This document shows, piece after piece, positions 5,176 to 6,464 of a DNA stretch of 6,464 nt (position 1 is the stretch's first letter; every line of letters begins with the position of its first letter). This DNA comes from Alphaproteobacteria bacterium. GTDB taxonomy: Bacteria; Pseudomonadota; Alphaproteobacteria; SMXP01. The notes beneath the pieces are model-generated. The model searched no databases. It was not told where the DNA came from and was given only the letters and a program-made list of their open reading frames with translations. The DNA lies in assembly GCA_021774995.1 (NCBI GenBank), contig JAJFIM010000043.1:1-6464 (forward strand). Direction: 5' to 3'. The position numbers were made by a program, and so were the translations under genes.

Positions 5176-6464
5176 TTACCGCGCCTCGCGCCGCCAGCCC
5201 ATGAGGAGAACGCCCAGCAGCAGCACAAGAGCGATCAGCGGCTCCAAAAGAGCTGTTTGCGAAACCGTAAGCACGCGGGTGCGCTCATTTTTAATCAGTC
5301 CCGCCCAATTGCGTCCCGCCGCGTCCCGGTCCCGGCGCACGCGGCGCAAATCCGGCAGAGCGGTAGCGCCGCCGCGCACCCAGAAGACGCCCCCGCCCGT
5401 TGCCGCGATTACCGGGGCCAGTATGTCCTCAGTCGCGCGCACATCCATAAATTCTTTCGGGTTGAGCGGCCCCGAGGTGGCGACGGCGGTAAGTGCGGGA
5501 TCCTTCAAACGGTAGAGCCCCATCTCTTCAAGAGAAATGTCGGCCGTCCAAATCCCTTCGCTCGTTTGGGCAAGGACCGCGCTTTCAGTTGCGCCGGACG
5601 GCGCGGTGATGGTGACGGGGCTGGCATTTTGCGCCATCGTGCGCCGCGTGATGTGCATCTCGTTTCCGGTGATAACGGCTTTGAGAACTTCCTCCTCCAG
5701 ATCCGGTTCTTTCATCAGCCAGTGGGCAAGGCGGCGCAGGAGTTCCGCTTGCGGGCCGCCGCCCTCAAATCCCCGCTTCCACAGCCAGGCCTGGTCCGAC
5801 ATGAGTTGCGCCACGCGGCCCTCTCCCACCCGGTCAAGCACAAGAAGAGGTCGCTCGTCCGGCCCTTCCATCAACGCATTGCCGCTGACCTGGCGCGTGT
5901 CAATGAGACGGAACCAACGCCCCCAGGCGGGCGCGGCGGTTTGGTCAGACGGCGCGCCGGGTAGATTTGCGGTCACCGGGTGGCGGTACCCGGCCTTTGT
6001 GAGCGCGGGTTTATAGCCTTGCCCGAGGATGTCTCCTGTGGGCTGGCTTGGCAGAACGGCGGAGAGCGGCGAGCGGAACAGACTGAACGGCGTGGCGAAG
6101 GCGGGGCCGGTGGCGGTGAGCAGCGCGCCGCCATTTTCAACGAAGCGGGCGACATTGCCCAGATAAATCATTGGCAGAACATTGCGCAGCCGGTAGCGGT
6201 CAAAGATCACGAGATCGAAATCTTCCAGCTTGGTCGAAAACAATTCGCGCGTCGGAAAGGGAATGAGAGACAGCTCGCCAATCGGCGTGCCGTCCTGTTT
6301 TTCAGGCGGTCTGAGAATTGTAAAGTGAACCAGATCGACGCTGGGATCAGCTTTGAGAAGGTCGCGCCATGTGCGCTCTCCGGCATGGGGCTCGCCCGAG
6401 ACAAGAAGCACGCGCAGCCGGTCCCGTATGCCGTTGGTGACGATTACCGCGCGGTTGTTGAGAA
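5176..6464 (-). CDS. Membrane protein with glutamine-amidotransferase-like region, C-terminal part (5' end outside window)
   Basis: The frame is open to the right edge of the window. The GTG at 6409-6411 is internal, because LNNRAVIVTNGIRDRLR reads on before it. The visible 428 residues begin with an extracytoplasmic-looking segment leading into LLVSGEPHAGERTWRDLL, then VDLVHFTILRPPEKQDGTP, FDLVIFDRY, and NVARFVENGGALLTATGP. This alternation of strands and helices resembles the class I glutamine amidotransferase-like fold seen in the large membrane proteins that accompany MoxR/DUF58/BatA-type gene clusters. I see no catalytic Cys nucleophile elbow, so it is probably not an amidotransferase. 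Further on are PLLVLDRVGEGRVAQLMSDQAWLW and RRLAHWLMKEPDLEEE, then a beta-rich region. A final membrane helix lies at about 5194-5247, followed by WRREAR. Function is unknown. The family assignment is from memory of alphaproteobacterial proteins, and membrane helices at the N-terminus are expected off-window. Confidence 0.78.
   Translation of the reverse strand, partial: LNNRAVIVTNGIRDRLRVLLVSGEPHAGERTWRDLLKADPSVDLVHFTILRPPEKQDGTPIGELSLIPFPTRELFSTKLEDFDLVIFDRYRLRNVLPMIYLGNVARFVENGGALLTATGPAFATPFSLFRSPLSAVLPSQPTGDILGQGYKPALTKAGYRHPVTANLPGAPSDQTAAPAWGRWFRLIDTRQVSGNALMEGPDERPLLVLDRVGEGRVAQLMSDQAWLWKRGFEGGGPQAELLRRLAHWLMKEPDLEEEVLKAVITGNEMHITRRTMAQNASPVTITAPSGATESAVLAQTSEGIWTADISLEEMGLYRLKDPALTAVATSGPLNPKEFMDVRATEDILAPVIAATGGGVFWVRGGATALPDLRRVRRDRDAAGRNWAGLIKNERTRVLTVSQTALLEPLIALVLLLGVLLMGWRREAR

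Noticed and set aside
5149..5964. A 271-codon open frame on the plus strand opposite the large membrane-protein gene
   Set aside because: Its product is Arg/His/Pro-rich without domain character, while the minus-strand frame is open to the window edge and has coherent motifs and a membrane helix. This is an antisense shadow of GC-rich coding DNA.
1..6464. A defence island, prophage or biosynthetic system
   Set aside because: No nuclease, helicase, toxin, integrase, transposase or carrier-protein signature was found in any reading frame with coding character.

Overview
The window looks like chromosomal DNA of an alphaproteobacterium. The codon usage is GC-rich, a cytochrome bc1 (pet/fbc) operon end is followed by mtnP and apt, and the last gene is a large membrane protein type common in that class. 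No mobile element, CRISPR array, RNA gene or recognisable defence system was seen. This is mostly an ordinary housekeeping region with a few local oddities.

Layout, left to right. Positions 1-335 hold the C-terminal end of cytochrome b, and 353-1300 hold a complete cytochrome c1 with an acidic N-terminal insert. Together they are the distal end of the bc1 operon, which closes with a strong intrinsic terminator at 1345-1377. Next come S-methyl-5'-thioadenosine phosphorylase (1465-2337) and adenine phosphoribosyltransferase (2406-2933) on the same strand. These are consecutive salvage steps: MTA to adenine plus methylthioribose-1-phosphate, then adenine plus PRPP to AMP. A minus-strand gene (2959-4086) converges on apt. 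It encodes a protein built like N-acetylglutamate synthase, with an amino-acid-kinase-like half followed by a GNAT half, and its GC content is clearly lower than that of its neighbours. A 409-bp divergent gap follows, with an FNR/CRP-like palindrome and a possible 37-codon ORF. Then come a small YhbS-like GNAT acetyltransferase (4496-5020), a 92-bp palindromic repeat element (5063-5154), and the 3' part of a minus-strand membrane protein with a glutamine-amidotransferase-like region (5176-6464), cut by the right edge.

The points most worth a second look are: (1) an 8-G plus 10-G tract inside cytochrome b that turns half a transmembrane helix into Ser-Ser-Gly6 without changing length or frame, which looks more like base-calling error than biology; (2) Ser in place of the purine-stacking Phe in the MTA phosphorylase; (3) the low-GC NAGS-like gene; (4) the bipartite palindromic repeat between two convergent genes.
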